64,000 nt of DNA from Bombardia bombarda (lineage: Eukaryota; Ascomycota; Sordariomycetes; Sordariales; Lasiosphaeriaceae): positions 1,116,001 to 1,180,000 of the forward strand of contig JAULSR010000003.1 of assembly GCA_030512295.1 (NCBI GenBank). The letters run 5' to 3'. Within the stretch, counting starts at the first letter, position 1. Each line of letters starts with the position of its first letter. Both the position numbers and the translations under genes were made by a program. The notes below the pieces were generated by a model. The model was not told the origin of the DNA. It did not search any database and saw nothing but the letters and a program-made list of their open reading frames with translations. Below, in pieces: positions 23,173 to 34,165 of the stretch.

Positions 23173-24833
23173 TCAGGCCTCGTCCGAGCTGACCTTCCTA
23201 CTCCCCTGGCCACCTTCGCTGGAAACTTCCACCTGCTGGCCCAACTTCAGGTTGGCCGGCGGCGTTGTCTCAACCGCGGTGGCGATCTTCTCATCAGAAG
23301 ACCCAAACATGGGGCTCTCGGGGTACTTGCTGACATTCACCTCCTTGGTGACATGTATAGACAGTCTCAGGTGTGCCCTTGGCGGTGCCCGAAGATCGTC
23401 TCTGGCATGCGGACCACCACTCTCCTCGTCATCGTACTCAGGCGCCACCATAGTCGACACGCTATCCGACCTTTGGGCCTCGATATCCGTCTCCTTGAGC
23501 ACAGCATCCACGTGGTGGTACCCCTCACGCATCTCCACGCGTGGTAGGAAGCTGCCAATCTTAAAGTTGCTGCCGCACTCGGACGTAGGGCTACGAGGGC
23601 TGCTTGCTGTAGCGCGCCGGGTGCTGTTGGGATGGATGCACGACTGTCTCGAGTTCCTGTTGCTGTTTCCGCCACCGATTGGGGTGATCCACTGCAGGCT
23701 CTGCTCGCGGACGTACTGGCCCTGAGAGAGGAGACGAGGGAAGAGCTTCTGGATGAGAGGCTTCATGGTCATGATGCAGGCGCAAACGATAGATGCGTTG
23801 ACCTCGACAGTGGTCCAATAGACGAGGTTGGAGCCCTTATAGGTGGAGTCGATGGGGCTGGAGTAGGTGACATCGATGAGGGTGACGAGGCGTAGGATGG
23901 ACACGATGCAGACGCTACCGGGTGGATGGCAAGTCAGTGTCACATTTCTGGTAAATGTATCAAGCGGGTGAGCTTACAAAAATCCAAGCGCAAAAACGCC
24001 AACAAGGGCAAATTTCTGCCTCCTGGGCAGTTTCAGCGTAGAGAGAATGGGTAACTATTCAGGTTTAGTATATATAATGGGCTTGTACGAGATGAAGGCA
24101 CACTCACAGGCAAAGTCATGATGAGCAAGTCACTCGTGATATGCAGAGCCGCATTGCCCCACCAAATGTTTGCCGGCTGGCAGTACACCGGCGTGACCCA
24201 GAACAACGACCAGTTCCAGAATGCCTCGAGCGGGACGCAGGCCGAGCATACCGATGCGATGAACCAGATTCCGATGGCGACGACCATGGTGAGGGCGACT
24301 TGTATGGCCTTCTTTGCCCAGTTGTATGTGAAGATTCGCTTATACAGCAAGAGGATAGATATCCTTGTGAAAGTAAGACTGCAGGAGTAAAACAAAATAC
24401 CGTACCACGCTGCCCTTTCCAAAGCGGGCAACGTATAGATGTCGACCTCCCATGAATGCTTTCCAGCGCCTCTGTAGGCTTGTTCGACAGAACTTGCTGT
24501 GACACCAGCCGAACATAGCTGATGAGAAGAGTTAGCTAGCTGATTTGATGCCTATTGACATAGGGGGCATACCAGAGCTGGTATGATGAACCAATCAGAC
24601 GGCCCAATGACATGATTCAGCCGACCTCTGGTATAAAAGCGAAGCACCACAAAGATAAGGCCAATCAGCCATGTGAGTATAGCGCAGGCAATGATGTCTG
24701 GCTGGAGCGACCTGCGCTTGTCGTCAGGAATGGGGCCCCATATTGTTGTGTTTGCTGGCAGAGTAAAGTTTGTCGGAAGGGTGTAGTTGGTAGTGACTGT
24801 ATAGTTCACTGTTGGGTCTGCCGGGGCTGCCAT
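23173..24833 (-). CDS. PTH11-like/SAT4 rhodopsin-domain membrane protein
   Basis: Four exons, 24833-24573, 24518-24108, 24054-23978 and 23914-23173, give 496 residues. Donors are GTATGC, GTGAGT and GTAAGC; introns are 54, 53 and 63 nt. The protein has seven hydrophobic segments in the arrangement of the fungal rhodopsin domain (SAT4 family, often called PTH11-like GPCRs). Visible signs are an extracellular, Asn/Thr-rich N-terminus with several N-glycosylation sites (NYTLPTNFTLPANTT), the VVLRFYTR segment after helix 1, the AWYGILFYSCSLTFTRISILLLYKRIF region, and LVYWTTVEVNASIVCACIMTMKPL at helix 7. No CFEM domain precedes it. The last 170 residues are a long polar cytosolic tail. Members are thought to sense surface or host cues in some plant-associated fungi. 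A ligand or G-protein partner cannot be inferred. Confidence 0.9.
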
Positions 24834-27800
24834 CTTCGCTTGTTGTATACTGGGCCCTCACATAGGCCGCAGATGTATTATTGCTTAAGGGGTTTGTTTC
24901 TCAACGTGAATGCTCGGCGCACTTAAAAGCATAGATCATATTGTGGCAGGAACGGCGGCGCCAGGGATGACGGGAAGATATATTGTCGTTTCCAGACAAT
25001 CTCCGAGCTGGACAAAATTGCGGAGAGGGCAGATGTGCCTAAGGGGTCCGAGGACGAAGCTGGCCATGATCGACCCCGGAGAATCTTGCCGGCCTAGTGT
25101 TGCAACCCGGAAAACCTGGGGTAAGGGGAAATGGTCGGGTGGTCTGGGCACGGTTACCATCCGGCGTTGGCTGGGGTTGTCAGTCTTGAGAGAGAGTCAA
25201 GGCAGCACGTCGTCGGCAGTGGCTATGGTCAAAGCTTGTGGTCTCGGAGGCATGCCCGTTGACCAAGACAGCCTAGCACAGGACCGGACTCGGGACTGGC
25301 TTCAGCTCCCCTGTCTGGGGTGCGGGGAAGCAGCATGAGTGGTTGAGATACCACGGGCTGGTGTATATATGCCGTCCACAACCCGCCCCAGATTGGCCAG
25401 CGGCGGCGTGAAAACTTGGGTCACGTATAGCTGCCGCTCTCTTAGTACCTATCTTGATGTCGAGTCAGTTGACAGCTGCGCGATCCAGAGTCACACGCTC
25501 CAGATCTTGCGGGGATGTGCTGCAGCTCCGTTGACAGAACGATGCTAGAGACAGCTCACCTCTACGTCAGGTAATTCAGCGGTCTATCTTGCCAGCGACC
25601 ATGAATCGAAAATCAAGTTTCGAAGAGATTTCAATCTCCCAAGGCGATGAGGCTCTCGAGGCATCAGCTCCACCATGTTGACCACAAACGGCTGGAACGA
25701 TCTGGGGCAATTTCAAGCCTGACCCGACATCCCGGACGCGAATGCAACACAAAGCTCGATCTGGCGCTTGTCCAGACATGGAAACCAGTGCAAAGCTAAG
25801 CTGCAAGCAGGGCCCGGGCGGTCGTCTCCGACATTCGAAATGGTCGCATCATGCATTCTGCCAAAATGACAGGCGTGGCAACGGTGGCTTGAACGATGGT
25901 GAGCCTCTGGAAAAATTTTCACGGCAGTTGACCTCTTTGCATCGTTGAGTATAAGAGGGCATAGTTTTTATGCACTTATCGCTCAGCACGGGCTGGTTTT
26001 GTCTGGTTGCGACCGAACCCTCGCCATGTTTGTTGTAGTTAGAAAAGCGCCAAAGTGGGGAGGTTGGCGACTGATCCAAGGTCGGTCCAAACAACACTGA
26101 GAACGAAGAATCCAAAGCAAGCCAACATTGTCTGGGTGGCGCGCAAGAGCGAGACGGGACCGAGCTTCTGAGGATTGGGCGATGGTAGTGATACTAGCGA
26201 TGCTGGCGATGCAACCGAGATTATGGGAGGATTGGGAAATTTGACCACTGCGGCATCTGTTTTGTGGCCGAGGTGCCCTGAGCGCGCCGTTGTGTGCTAA
26301 ATGCGACCTTGTGGACGGTAAGTTGCTGCCCTGTGATTGGCCGGCCGTTTGAGATATGTAAACCCGCGAAATTGATCTGCCAAGACCGAAACTTGCCTCT
26401 CCAATCGTAACCAACTACGGGATAAGAATGGACGTGAACGCATGAAATGAATTTCTCGCGCAAAATCGCCGACAGAAAACAGAAAAAAATGCCGTGGTGG
26501 ACTTCAGCAATGCATTTACAGCCGTGTGGATGCAAGACTGAGTGTTCCTCTGGCTCTTTCAATCTCATTGATGGAACCAACCGCGGTTGCTGTTTTTCCA
26601 TCAGAGTTTGAGCCCAAGCGCTACCATCTTTGGGTCGGTATGGAACCAATGGTTCTCATCGGCCGCTAGGGAGCTAGGTCCGGTATAACAGTCGTTCAAC
26701 CGGGGAATTGTTCAACCATTCATTTATATCCGGGAAGGTACAGGCGTAATAGAGTTGCCTTTTACAATATGTTATCGATAAGCATTAACGCAAAACGCTA
26801 TCGTTCCCCTTTTCACGGGAATAACCCATTCCCTGAAATGACTAAGTACATTTCAATCCAGTAAACACCTGGAGACTCGCCTTCCATCCACAAACAGACA
26901 CACTATCGTTACGAATAACAGTACGTAACCAAGCAGCTTTTCCCTCTTAATTATGAAGAAACTGCCTGGCAGTAGTCGTGAAGAGGAAGCAAAGGAGAAA
27001 TCGCCTCTCACGATTGGAATGAAAGCAACCCTTCACATGGAAGTAGATCACTTTCACCGTATTGCTTCACGAGCAGCTCCACGTCCTTGTTGCCCTTGTT
27101 TAAATAGGGCATGTTGTACTAGAGGTTTATTCTGTTTCGTCATTGAAAGGCTTGTCCATTGTATTCATATCAAAGAAATTGAGGTCGGAGGACATGCTCT
27201 AACACAGATGTTTCTGTCAATAATACCACACACGGCTCTTCTGGAGTCATTTTTTCTTCATTCATGGAGTATTCTGGCTCTAACTTGAGTATCTGCACAA
27301 GAATCGCGTCAAATGGAAGGCGGATTTTCCTCGGTCACCTCCGGACGCGTTCTAAAGGAAGGTGCCTCCCAGACCGCCTCCCCACCAAGAGCCAAACTTT
27401 CCTCTGCAAAGCAGTCACAAGCAACCCCCATATCTTTTCTCCATGCTTTATTAGCACATTTATAACCATTGAAGTCGGGAGTCAGTTACAGTTCTGCGAT
27501 ATAGCTGCTAGTACTCACCATTGACATGCCTGGCTTAATGTGCAATAAGCGTACTAGTTATAGTCATAGTCAAGTTCAAATACTCCGACGGTAGATGTCA
27601 ATAAGGGCGTCAAGCCAAGGTCATGATCATCGTCAACATCCGACATCCAGCGCACCTAATCTTTTGAATCTTCTACTGTGGAGGAAACCATAGCTGGAGT
27701 TGCGGGAGTATTTGGGTACCTAAACAGGACTATGAGGTTACAGAACGAGGTAATGAATAAGGTGCGGGCCCAAGTACAGCATGGATCAAAATGTCTCCCA

Positions 27801-28560
27801 ACCACTCCACTACCACCCAGGTACCTAGTTCACCATACCAACGCCAACAGATCCGTTATGAGACGAGTCCCCCCCGGAAATTTAAGGTGAAGAAAATAGA
27901 CTCTACTAACAGCGGGGCCGTTGATGGTACATACCTGGTGGCAACTGTAGCAGACCGCGGAAGGTGCGAGCCATGTCAGAACGCTTGACCGAATACCACT
28001 ACCCAGATGTTGTTTGCCAGACTTCCTCCATGCTGTACCCAAAAAGAGCAGAAATTGACAAAGGATCTCTGGCAAGCGAGTGTGAGTTGTACTGATGTTC
28101 ATAAAGAATGCGCATTAGAACAGGTGCGTAAAATAGTGTTTGCTTCTCCATAGCCTCGTTCGACCCTCCAATCTTCTTCCAAAGCAAACTAGAGACATGG
28201 TGCATGTAGATTCAAGCCTCGTAGCCAGACATAACTGGTTCAGGGTTGACTGACACCTCGGCATCATTCGGGAGGCCCATAAGACATGGGCGTCTTGCTC
28301 TTGCATTGTCTGGACGGGTCGTGGCTGCTCATTTCTGTGGGCTGACGCCATTGGCCCCGACTTCACCATGGGACGAAAGGACTGGATAGCTCCTTCTTCA
28401 CACGAATTGCCCGCCCTCGGCCCAAACTTTCCGCTATCAGCGGCAAGCAAAGCATGTCGGCAACACAAAACTCTGTCTGTCGCATCACTCCTCGGCTTGT
28501 GCCTGCAGAAATAACTACAATTAACGAAAGATAACCTTGGCCCGTGACTAATTACATCAC
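24834..28560. other. Intergenic region with repeat copy B
   Basis: A 3.7-kb spacer between divergent genes. It contains the PTH11-like promoter, the promoter of the gene at 28561 and repeat copy B (about 27851-28041). The longest frame, 142 codons on the minus strand at 26221-26649, starts with TTG and has no recognisable domain. I see no supportable gene. Confidence 0.45.
27851..28041 (+). repeat. Dispersed repeat, copy B (transition-mutated)
   Basis: Partner of the repeat at 5694-5859, in the same orientation 22 kb away. It keeps the same three blocks but is about 25 bp longer because of small indels. Differences in the best block are all C/T or G/A, and each copy carries some of the derived bases. 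No target-site duplication or terminal repeat could be defined by eye. Confidence 0.75.
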
Positions 28561-29811
28561 ATGGACCATCGCCACTCTCGTCACCCGGCCCCAGCAGTGA
28601 AGCCAAAGAGTGCCGGTTCCATGCCGTTGTCCCTCCCATCTGACAAAGCTGCCTACCAAAGGCCAAGAACTACCTTTCCGTCGTCCAACATAGAAAACAA
28701 CAACGACAACGACGACAACAACATGGATGTGAGTACGCCGATTTTCCGCGTGCCCAAGCGCACCTCGAGCCTGGCAGCCACTAAAACCATGCCGATAAAG
28801 GCCGGGACCAGGGCCAACATCAGGCCCTGGCCAAGATCTGCCGAAGAGTCGCCCTTCACGCTGTCGGCCCTCTCAACTGGCAGCAACACTCAAGCGGCCA
28901 CAGCCGCAGAATACAGCACGTCTATCGTCACCGCCGCCGCCGTGATAACTCCAGCTCGGGTTCACACCATGACCCCCCTCTGCCCTCTATCTCGGCCAAC
29001 ATAGTGCCGCCAAATCATGTCATCTTCATCAACTGGCCCGACTTCCCTGTCGACAGACCTCTCGGCTACCCGCACATTGTTAACACCATGCGCTTCAACG
29101 AGAAGATTGTGACGGGAAGCTTCCGCTTGTGTGATGCCCTCGCCACATTCTTCTTTAAGTACAACCCAAGGATCTGCAGGGCCTTTTTCTCCCAGGACGG
29201 CCTGCCAGTGCAGTTCTCGCTCACAGACCGGCGTAGGCATGAACCGCCGTTCAAGACCTGGACGTTCTGTCGTACCGAGGAAGGCCTCATCACGGTGCGT
29301 ACCTGCCTATCCATCCCTCTCTTCCACTCTTTTCTCCCCCTACCCCCGTCAACTCCACCACCTCCCTCCTTCCCCGCCCCAAGCAGGACAAGACACTAAC
29401 AATCACCCCCTTCCCCAGGTCGAATGCTATCCCAAGGGCGGAAAGCACTTCTGCATGGAGTACCACGCCGAGATCCTCTGGAACAGCCAGGTTGTGCCCA
29501 TCCTGGCCAAGGACATGAACATGGAAAAGCCGCTCACCGAAAGTGAGGACAAGCTCACCACCGCCCGCATGGACCAGATCGGCTCCGAGATCGGCAAGCT
29601 GATACTCCTCGGCTGCCTCCACACCCGCGTGCCCTACCTGGAGCCCACCATCCACATCAATGGCCAGCTCGCCCACGCCGACTGGCCACGCGAGGACCGC
29701 GGACACTCCGCACGCATGTTGGAGATTGGCGTGCCGCCGCCGGCGCCGCCGGGTGGCTATAGGATGCGGCGGTTTGGACCGGCGCTGGGGGAGAGCAGGC
29801 TGCGGTATTAA
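28561..29811 (+). CDS. Hypothetical protein, conserved-looking C-terminal domain
   Basis: Three exons, 28561-28728, 28812-29294 and 29419-29811, give 347 residues. Intron 1 (83 nt) has a GTGAGT donor and CAG acceptor. A CAG 12 nt downstream is an equally in-frame alternative acceptor. Intron 2 (124 nt) has GTGCGT and CCCCAG. Residues 1-120 are low-complexity: Asn/Asp-rich at 45-56, then His/Arg/Ser-rich. From about 120 to 330 the sequence looks like one folded domain: NHVIFINWPDFPVD, then TGSFRLCDALATFFFKYNP, FCRTEEGLITVECYPKGGKHFCMEYH across the second junction, MDQIGSEIGKLILLGCLH, and a proline-rich end. The frame continuity across both introns and the ordered hydrophobic pattern argue for a real gene. 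I do not recognise the family. There is no signal peptide or membrane segment. A nearby promoter is not evident. Confidence 0.7.
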
Positions 29812-32754
29812 GAACTTATTGCGTGTTGAGGTTTCTTTTTGCGCAGGCATGTTTTCTTGCTTTTTTTTTTTGCTGGCCGTGGGGGAGATGGGTCATAGGC
29901 CCTGGTAATGAAAGGTTAATGGGTTGATGCATGTCTTGGTGGGAGTTTATGGTTATATGGTTTTGGGTGTGGGTGTGGGTGTGGGCATGGGAGGTTTTCT
30001 GGCGGCGCTGGTATGGTGGGATTTAATGGGGATACGGGGGGTTCATTTGTTTCTTGCCTGGTAGGTAAGTTTTATGCTTTGCCGTGTGACAGCGCGACTC
30101 GGAGCATTGCCTAACGACCCAAGAAGATCAATGATAACTCGAGCAGCAGGAGGCTTGACAGCATTGCTTCTTTGTATGGGGGTAGACCAAACAAATTCGT
30201 GCCAGAACCCTACCAATGGTAAAAGATCTAAGTTATGCAAACAGCGGAAGGGGTAGCATATCAAAGAACAGAGCGAAGAACTGCAGCCCTAAATCCATCA
30301 CGTTAGCAGATGTCAGTTCAGACCAAAACCAGAACAGAATGAACGTCTTTAGGCATCCAAAACCTTCTGGATCCATCATGAAATGGGCCCAAACACGTTA
30401 CATGCCTCTTAACACGGTCAACACGGAACTTCATCGAGCTTCTTGTGGCAAGATAACACGGCCAATCCGAAGTGCTGGCAGTATTTTACGATGAATGGGT
30501 CTCAGAAGATATAATCCAAGCCCCTGAAGTTAGCGTGACCGAGAAATGAGCCATCACCGATTCATGTCAACCTGTACGGTCAACCTTCAAGGGTAAATAA
30601 AACGGCGATGAGCAAGAATTAGGGCTGTTTCAGAAGGCGATGAAGCAAGTGGCCTTTGCTTGAGATGCTTTCTGAATAGTTCTAGTGACTATTGCTGTCG
30701 AAAATTGAGAATGAAACCTGATGCGCCTCTAAGACGGCGGACTAATACTGCCTATGGAGGTAGTGGCTCGCTTCCGCCCTGCTTACTTTGAATCCTCTTT
30801 CTTGAACGGATATTACAAAGCGGGCGCCTAGTCCTTGTGCTACATATAGATTGGTTGCGCGTCTGATGTCAGCAGACTCAATCCCCAACTTGACCCCGAC
30901 TTTACAAGGGGCGGCGTGAGATTCAGATCTTTGTACTACATGACATCTTTGCCAAGATCTTTGAGGGTGGCACCAGTCTCTCTTCTGGGTGAAATTGCAA
31001 GATTGAGTGCGGTTTCTGTGTCCTGACTTGGGCATATTGATGCTCTTGATGAGGCGTTTTGCTATTCTAGGTAAGAATATCCACGTTAATCTGCAGAGCT
31101 ATTATGTAGAGCCACGTTTTACTTCCATTTGAGGCTAAATTCATTCAGGCGCCATAGGCGTACATCGATAATCTGAATGTTGTCATTTGTTTGTTGATGG
31201 CCCCGGCCAAAGCTGAGGCAAAACGACCGAAGTTGAGGAGACTAGAGCTGAGATGAGGCGGTTGAAACTTGAGTTCAACTCTTCCAGGAGTGCTCGTTAT
31301 CCTTGTACCGTGAAGGGATCTTCAGCTCTGTAGGCGGACGGGTAGATGGGTAAGAGAAGGTACTTGTGGCAAGATACTGAGGCAAAATTTGCGGGCCATT
31401 TTTCGCTTTACAATACAACTGCTGGTTTACCAATTTGTGTGCTCCTGACGCGTGATCCATCTTGTTGATTGATGCTTATAAGACCCAGCCCCGTCAAAAG
31501 TGTCCTGGTTACCTGCCAAGATCGCGTGCCTCTTGGACCAGTTGATCAAGACGGGTCATATCATCATCTTCAGCCCTACCCATTCTAGTCCTCGCTCACA
31601 CTTACTCGCTCACGAGCACGTTTTCTAGGCAAATTTCCATCCCAAGTATTACCTATCTAGCACAGATCGGAACACATGGCTGGATGGATGGATGGACGAA
31701 TGAGCTGATCTATGCGTCTATTTGAGCAAGTTTAAGTTTCCACCCCACTGCCAATGCCCGACCCAGACCCCAGTTGCTCCTTCCCACATGTGCCAAGACC
31801 GTTCGGTTGGGCCCCGGCGCCACGGCGCAGCCTTGGCTCACCGACGTTGTGCTCCAATTGGGGGCAGCAGCGCTGTGATTGGTTGCGTCGCTGCCATTTT
31901 GTAGAGCTGGACGCGGTTGTTGGAGATCCCAGGATGGCGGAATCGCGGGGGAAGGAGCAAAGACGCACACCTACCATCTTTCTTCAGCTTTAAAGCTTGA
32001 CATTGACATTGACACTGCCGGGTGTCTTGGGTGAGCTTATTTCCGGTGCAGATGCAGATAGCTGGTACCATCAAGGTCGGTACTGTTGGATTGTTACATT
32101 TGCGACGAAACACAGAAAAGGCATTGAGTCCGATCTGAGTTAAGTCGTACCAATTACAGAATGTTCGCACGTAAAGCATATGTGCGATCACCTTGTGTAA
32201 CTTGCGCCATCAAACGAAAAGAAATAGGTAGGTAATTACCTAGACTTAGGTGGTAAACTTGCTCAACTGGTGCAATAGCCAAGCCGCCGCTTCCCCCTCC
32301 CTGGAGGCTGACTGGCTGGCTGAGCTACCTAGCTCACCTATTCGCTAGCGGCATCGGCTCGGGTGTGCCTGCCTCCCAACCATCAAGGAAAGCAACCAAG
32401 CGAGCACCTTGATACCCAGACAGCTGGATCAAGCAAACATCAAAAAACGTGCCAGTCAAGCGTGGGGTTGCAGTCTGACACCTGCATACAGCTTTACCCA
32501 CTATAAAGAAGCATCTCCCGGATTAAGCACCTCCCACGTTTTTGTGTTGAGGCTCTTTCTGTTTGATCTTGAACACATTCCTCAGACACATTGCCCCATC
32601 CTACTCCACACCAGCTCGCAACACGAGGTAGCTTTATATATCGAGAGGATCCAAAAAGGCTTTCCTTATTTCTTCTCCTCGGTGTATCTGCACTTATAAA
32701 TCTCTACCTCTTCCCTCTCCCAAACAAAACACAACATCCCCTCCACGACCGACC
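29812..32754. other. Intergenic region without supportable gene
   Basis: A 2.9-kb spacer. It holds a GGGTGT run (about 29965-29985), a TGGA tetranucleotide run (31681-31696) and, just before 32755, a pyrimidine-rich leader with TCTCTACCTCTTCCCTCTCC, typical of a fungal core promoter. A 97-codon minus-strand frame at 30742-31035 has an ATG but nothing recognisable. Confidence 0.45.
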
Positions 32755-33773
32755 ATGCTCTCCACGGCCGTCTTCCTCCTCGCTGCCACAGCGCAGCTCG
32801 CCACCGCCCACTTTGGCGTCGAGTACCCCGTCTGGCGCGCAAACACCCTCGCCGCCACGACAAACTACTCGCAATGGACGTATCCTTGTACGTGACGTGT
32901 GCCCCAGCCCACCCAACCTGCTATCCATCCATCCATCCATCCATCCATACATCCATCTCCCCCCTCCCTCCCAAAACACTGAATGCAATGCAAGAGAGCA
33001 ACAGCAAGCTAACCGATTTCACCTTCCCCTCACACCAGGCGCCGGCGTTCCCACCCTGGCAGGCGGTAACCGCACCGACTGGCCCCTCGACGGCGGCAGC
33101 GTCAAGCTCGACATGCACCACAAGTGGACCTACGTGTTCATCAACCTCGGCCTGGGCGCAAACGTCACAAACTTCAACTACACCCTGACCCAGCCCTTCT
33201 GGAACGAGACGGGCAACGGCACCCTCTGCGTCCCCAAGCTGGCCCTGCCCGTCGGCCTCACCGTGTCCGACGGCGCCGAGGGCAGCATCCAGGTCGTGAC
33301 TGTCGGTGCTAACGGCAATGCGCTGTACAACGTAAGTTTGCGTGTGTGTGTGTGTGTGTGTGTGTCTGGTGGAATGTGGAGTTACAAATCCCCTTCGTTG
33401 TTTTGCTTGCTTTCTTGCTTGCTACTTGCTTGCGGAAGAAAACGGGAGGATCATCCCGCCCCCGCCTATGGAGAGAGACAGAGAGAATGAGAGAGAGAGA
33501 TTAATTGCTAATCACGAGTCCCCAATGGATAAATAGTGCGCCGACATCACCTTCCGCTCCAACGCCACCACTCTCAGCACAAACGACTGCGTCACCGACG
33601 AGGGCGTGACCTTCGCTCCCATCGCGGTCGAGGCCGGGGCCAATGGCTCGACGACGGCGAATACCACAACCACGACGGGCAAGAGTGCCGCTGCGACAGG
33701 CGGCGTCAACATGATTGCGCTGTCCTCGGTCGTGGGCTTGACCTTGGCCTTTGTGTGCGGCATGGGCCTATGA
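32755..33773 (+). CDS. Copper acquisition factor BIM1-like (X325, LPMO-like) GPI protein
   Basis: Three exons, 32755-32887, 33039-33331 and 33537-33773, give 220 residues. Introns have GTACGT/CAG and GTAAGT/TAG borders; both junctions keep the frame and complete cysteine-containing segments (TYPC|AGVPTLAGG and ALYN|CADITFRSN). The signal peptide is residues 1-18 and cleavage after ATA leaves His19 as the mature N-terminus, as in LPMO-like copper proteins. His71/His72 in DMHHKW can supply the second histidine. Several N-glycosylation sites follow (NVTNFNYT, NETGNGT, NATT). The last 23 residues are hydrophobic after a Thr/Ala-rich stretch, fitting a GPI signal. X325 proteins bind copper at the cell surface but are not known to cleave polysaccharides; a role in copper uptake is inferred from BIM1 of Cryptococcus. 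Intron 2 is full of GT and GA repeats. Confidence 0.9.
33342..33365 (+). repeat. (GT)12 microsatellite in intron 2 of the BIM1-like gene
   Basis: Twelve GT units lie 10 nt after the GTAAGT donor. Later in the same intron come a CTTGCTTG run (about 33406-33432) and a GAGA tract (about 33474-33500). Intron 1 carries an ATCC run at 32923-32947. Confidence 0.85.
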
Positions 33774-34165
33774 AGCCCTCTGTAGTGACATAGGCAGAGA
33801 GGGAAAGTTTGCGATCAACCCGATCAAGGAATGTAATGGGTGATGGGTGGTGGTGATATTCCACCACATATATGAGCTTAATATTTGGCGAATGCAAGGC
33901 GTGCCATGGCAGCCTTGGGACGGAGTATGGGAAAATGGCTTGAGGTTCTGACGTGGTTGAGTCAGGACATGAATACCACAATGCGCTGGTGAGAATGTCA
34001 ATGTTACGTAGGCACTTACCACCCATCCACTATCAATCGGACCAAAAAGGTTTAATTCTTCAAACATCAAAATTCCGTACAAGAAATGTTGGGGATTGGA
34101 TTCCGTGAGTATGGTCAAGTGTGTCCATTGTTGGTTGTGTATCTTTGTTGCCTAGCGTCAGTTGC
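33774..34165. other. Convergent 3' spacer
   Basis: About 390 bp between the converging BIM1-like and kinase genes, presumably both 3' untranslated regions. I see no gene. Confidence 0.55.

Noticed and set aside
26221..26649. Minus-strand 142-codon frame
   Set aside because: Starts with TTG, no domain, no splice partner found; composition like the surrounding intergenic DNA.
30742..31035. Minus-strand 97-codon frame with an ATG
   Set aside because: No similarity I recognise, no signal peptide or promoter sign; too short to accept alone.
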